Shown: positions 62,101-64,000 of the stretch, in pieces | Layout: each line of letters starts with the position of its first letter | Numbering within the stretch: position 1 is the first letter of the stretch | Assembly: GCA_040401995.1 (NCBI GenBank) | Contig: JBBANM010000022.1 | Coordinates: 1 to 64,000 of the forward strand | Source of the DNA: Haliscomenobacter sp040401995 | GTDB lineage: Bacteria > Bacteroidota > Bacteroidia > Chitinophagales > Saprospiraceae | Length of the DNA stretch: 64,000 nt | Direction of reading: 5' to 3' | Made by a program: the position numbers and the translations under genes | The notes under the pieces: model-generated | The model's input: the letters and a program-made list of their open reading frames with translations, nothing else | What the model was told of the DNA's origin: nothing | Database searches by the model: none

Positions 62101-64000
62101 CTTTCCGTTGCGGTTAAGGTCGATGTAGTCTTCCTTGTTATCTTTAGCACCGATCTTGCCGTCTTTGTTGACATCAATCACTCTCCAGCTCTTCAAGAAG
62201 GTAGAGAAACATCCCTCTGGTACTGGGCGGCGTACTTTGATCCACTTCAATGGACCACAGTTATCCCAGCTGCCTTCGTCCATGTTTTTAGCAGTAATAT
62301 AGCCAGTGCCTACGTTATCCAGTGTAACATTGAGTTGATCATCACACTTCATAACTGGTGCAATCTTATCAACGATGTCGATTGGCAACAGTGCTGTAGA
62401 TACCGACAAACAAGCATTGCGTACAGTTACTTCTACAAACCAGTCTCCTTTCGCAGGAACTCCAGTTACTTGATAACCTTTAGCGCAATCACCAGTAACT
62501 TTCACCCCTGGGTTTTGACGCATGATGTATACTCCCGTTGGACGCTCATCCAAATCAAGTACTGCATAGCGCTCGAACACCTGGATGCTGTAACACCAAT
62601 CGGTAGTTTCATCTACTCGGAAGCTGTTCTTATTGAATACGAAGCTACCTGTGCAATCCATTGGTCCGGTAGAGAAAGTCAATACATCTCCTGGATCATA
62701 AGTAGGCGTTTCTACTTTTGGATCAGCTTTTGGCGCGCCCGCGTAACCGTTCCCGATTTTCTTGTCGTTATCGGTATCCAAAGCATAAATTACTGGAGGG
62801 GTGTCATCACCTACAATGATGATTTGCTCCCAGTTGTAGCGACCTCCTGACCAAACAGCCGAAGCATAGCAGCTGGCATCTAATGTAGGCTTGATCAAGA
62901 AGTTTGGATAACCGCGATCGGTGCTGTAACACCAGTCGAACAAGCTCCAAGAGCGAATGATTTTCTTACCACACTTGCCTTGGCCTGTAACAAACTGAAT
63001 GTTGTCTTTGTAAGAGTAAGCTATGCCGCAAATGTCTGTTGCTAACAGATATACACGTTTTCCGGAACCGTTGATGTAATACGGAACGCCATCCGGAACA
63101 CCATACTTACCAACTAGATCCTTAGGCAATACCAAGGTGTCGCCTTTAGCTAGGTTGTTTTGAACCTCGATCTTACAAGCTGGTAATTGAATAAATGGCC
63201 GGTAGAAATCAATGTATTGAGTACACTGTGCTTTATTGTCGTTGGCGTCACGGAAGGTAAACACCCTGGTGATGCGAGCATAAACATATTTGTTGTCTGC
63301 CTGTTCTTTGCAGTCTGCGAAGTACACCACTCTATCCAGAACATTGTCCAAAATTGCGGTTCCACAAGCATCTACCGCAGTAGCTATACCAGTATAGTAG
63401 CCATATCCGGTGTTTGTCCAAGATTTTTGAACGTTCAACACGCTATCAATGTCGGTGCAAACAAACTGATAAGTACCACCCACTTTGCGATCGGTATTTT
63501 TCGGACAAGTAACCACTGGTGGTACTTTGTCTTCCAACTTAATGTTACCCCATACCGGGAAACAGAAGTTGGATACGCTTCTCACTTTGTAGATCAACTC
63601 ACGATCTAGATACTGGCTCATGTCAAATGGTACGCGGTCAACCGAAGCCCACAGGGTTTGTCCAGTAAGTTTATCCTGGATGATCACGCGGTAGTAGCTG
63701 CCCATAGGGTACTTGTTGAATCCACAAGTATCATTGAAGGTAGGCGCTACAATATCGCCGTTGACGATCGCCTTACAGTTTGCATCCAATCCAACTACGA
63801 TGTCGTTTTGGCCGGAGTTCCATTTGGTCTTCAACCAACATTCGTCGTTTTGGATGGTTTTGTCGTTTTCGTCAGCATATTTATCTCTGCCTGTAACGTT
63901 TGGTGCAGAGTAAGGTGTCTGATAAGTGCCTTTGAAACCGCGGTCAGCCACCATGCCTTCGAAGATGATACCGTCACCTGCAGTTGGGTAAGGTACACCT
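59125..64000 (-). CDS. Giant T9SS-secreted protein with dockerin-like and cohesin-like modules (5' end outside window)
   Basis: The reading frame is open through the right edge, so the N terminus is missing; about 1,624 residues are visible. Most of it is a cysteine-rich array of repeated modules with phrases such as DKTPPV-type linkers (KVPPVVTCPKN, DDTPPVIYALD, VDKIAPVMKCD, DDKTPIVCMPP), typical of HYR/Ig-like adhesin repeats. Then come a carboxypeptidase-regulatory-like domain (GLINTETNQPVQGVSVELSG) and two dockerin-like segments (DANPLNGVSTFDLVLMQKHI, ADINNSKSITTLDLILLRKL). A cohesin-like domain and a T9SS sorting domain (NTPNPFAEQTQIGFFLPEAS ... MVLLNR) end the protein. It is probably a surface adhesin or filament protein. 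Confidence 0.85.
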   Translation of the reverse strand, partial: GVPYPTAGDGIIFEGMVADRGFKGTYQTPYSAPNVTGRDKYADENDKTIQNDECWLKTKWNSGQNDIVVGLDANCKAIVNGDIVAPTFNDTCGFNKYPMGSYYRVIIQDKLTGQTLWASVDRVPFDMSQYLDRELIYKVRSVSNFCFPVWGNIKLEDKVPPVVTCPKNTDRKVGGTYQFVCTDIDSVLNVQKSWTNTGYGYYTGIATAVDACGTAILDNVLDRVVYFADCKEQADNKYVYARITRVFTFRDANDNKAQCTQYIDFYRPFIQLPACKIEVQNNLAKGDTLVLPKDLVGKYGVPDGVPYYINGSGKRVYLLATDICGIAYSYKDNIQFVTGQGKCGKKIIRSWSLFDWCYSTDRGYPNFLIKPTLDASCYASAVWSGGRYNWEQIIIVGDDTPPVIYALDTDNDKKIGNGYAGAPKADPKVETPTYDPGDVLTFSTGPMDCTGSFVFNKNSFRVDETTDWCYSIQVFERYAVLDLDERPTGVYIMRQNPGVKVTGDCAKGYQVTGVPAKGDWFVEVTVRNACLSVSTALLPIDIVDKIAPVMKCDDQLNVTLDNVGTGYITAKNMDEGSWDNCGPLKWIKVRRPVPEGCFSTFLKSWRVIDVNKDGKIGAKDNKEDYIDLNRNGKADASEYFTISSATKMLMTPLMDTIPAYCCDGDSLIVELWGEDLVGNQNYCWHKVKLDDKTPIVCMPPLNVTIKCTDKNFALIKDAKASAKIWGDVLIMSGNTCTKADTAYSIKENLKCGYGTIERIWTLSKKTSKGIVKTVCSQIITVLPVHEYNICFPKDAIQKDCKKPIVDTVLTNELGCDILAVNVSDKRYNASDDECYKIFRTYTVINWCTYDDRCGDAMDPDNVYVVDRKWGEFGVYPTYILARDASSFFNKGEKYFNEGDNVFFVSRDTIPWNLRPDASKLRDGVIDNNGNDETIYPTSACKGWTNNRRRYRDYDGDYHDYFIHSWMYTQIIKVYDDVRPEVVVPKLAPFCIDPSKPCLATVKINYKAKDNCSNVIEVQNHLFRIAPFQTQDAGATVDPSTFDKTWTSGAVGKSTDSFTVTIKNLPEGTHDLIVYVRDECGNLSLPTRIPFTVKDCKAPVPICINGLSTDLMPDGKGSGAMTVWAKDFIASPAYDCNGQGPETKDGLKLITKYSINRVGKPKDVNSTSLVVSCDDKNKQVLVEIHAWDEKGNDDFCVTYITVGDNNKVCPGAGSAGGDGEIAGLINTETNQPVQGVSVELSGKSINSMSTATDGKYSFTGLQKGYDYSVTPNLDANPLNGVSTFDLVLMQKHILGIEILNSPYKLIAADINNSKSITTLDLILLRKLILNLDTKFTSNTSWRFVDASYSFPDPTNPWSAAFPEITSINNLNAKVNANFIAIKMGDVNGNASPNAAAAAEVRKVGKLEMQAEEQALQAGSEYTVTVRAKDLAKIQGYQFTMELDRNKVEIAGIDYGVAKAENFGVFKREGVITTSWNRKAGAENGDAILFTLKLKAVGAGSLSEALKVSSRYTANEAYNEAGDFLTVALNFGSSNLASVRPELLQNTPNPFAEQTQIGFFLPEASEARLTIRDAKGSIVYRLKANYSKGWSQVTIKQSDLKAAGVLYYSLDTPNFTDTKKMVLLNR

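Overview
The window looks like a chromosomal segment of a Bacteroidota bacterium, most likely Saprospiria (Haliscomenobacter/Lewinella-like). This is inferred from several traits: type IX secretion C-terminal domains, Bacteroidota promoter boxes (TAnnTTTG at -7), gldA/gldF/gldG homologues, a TonB-ExbB-ExbD-ExbD cluster with PstS-like and TPR partners, a 14-gene complex I operon with the short NuoG form, and a giant cohesin/dockerin-like secreted protein that runs off the right edge. Species identity cannot be settled from the sequence alone.

Layout. 1-6.9 kb: ABC exporter, murB, an outer-membrane barrel protein, rimO, a small membrane protein and a lipoprotein msrB. 6.9-15.7 kb (minus strand): proline dehydrogenase, aroE, an S1/P1-like nuclease, then an operon gldA - unknown exported protein - gldF - gldG - DUF4340 protein joined by 4-bp overlaps. 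15.7-24.4 kb: dipeptide epimerase, DoxX-like protein, membrane adenylate cyclase, ammonium transporter, large MscS-type channel and a small J-domain protein. 24.9-32.7 kb: DEAD-box helicase, tRNA-Arg(CCG), a PPP-type phosphatase converging on a minimal kinase-like protein, a TonB-dependent receptor, a DUF4198 protein and an FkbM methyltransferase. 33-41 kb (minus): exbB-exbD-exbD-tonB, a small membrane protein, a PstS-like lipoprotein and a TPR protein, followed by a second exbD-tonB pair with no exbB of its own. 41.4-54.5 kb (minus): nuoA-N. 54.7-64 kb (minus): two tandem paralogous secreted proteins, a small T9SS cargo protein and the giant T9SS protein.

The most unusual content is intergenic. 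Several palindromic elements of about 160-206 bp have different terminal repeats but share one internal plan: a GAGGC box, a variable hairpin, then (T)AACGAA, often with another AGGC box 31-32 bp upstream. Two families also occur as 57-58 bp short forms that join at the same GGC(C)AAAAT position. In a third family the terminal TTAGGAAC/TTAAGGAAC sequence supplies the stop codon of the adjoining gene at several places. The arms of two copies covary, which suggests that the fold matters. I see no transposase, reverse transcriptase, CRISPR array or prophage in the window.
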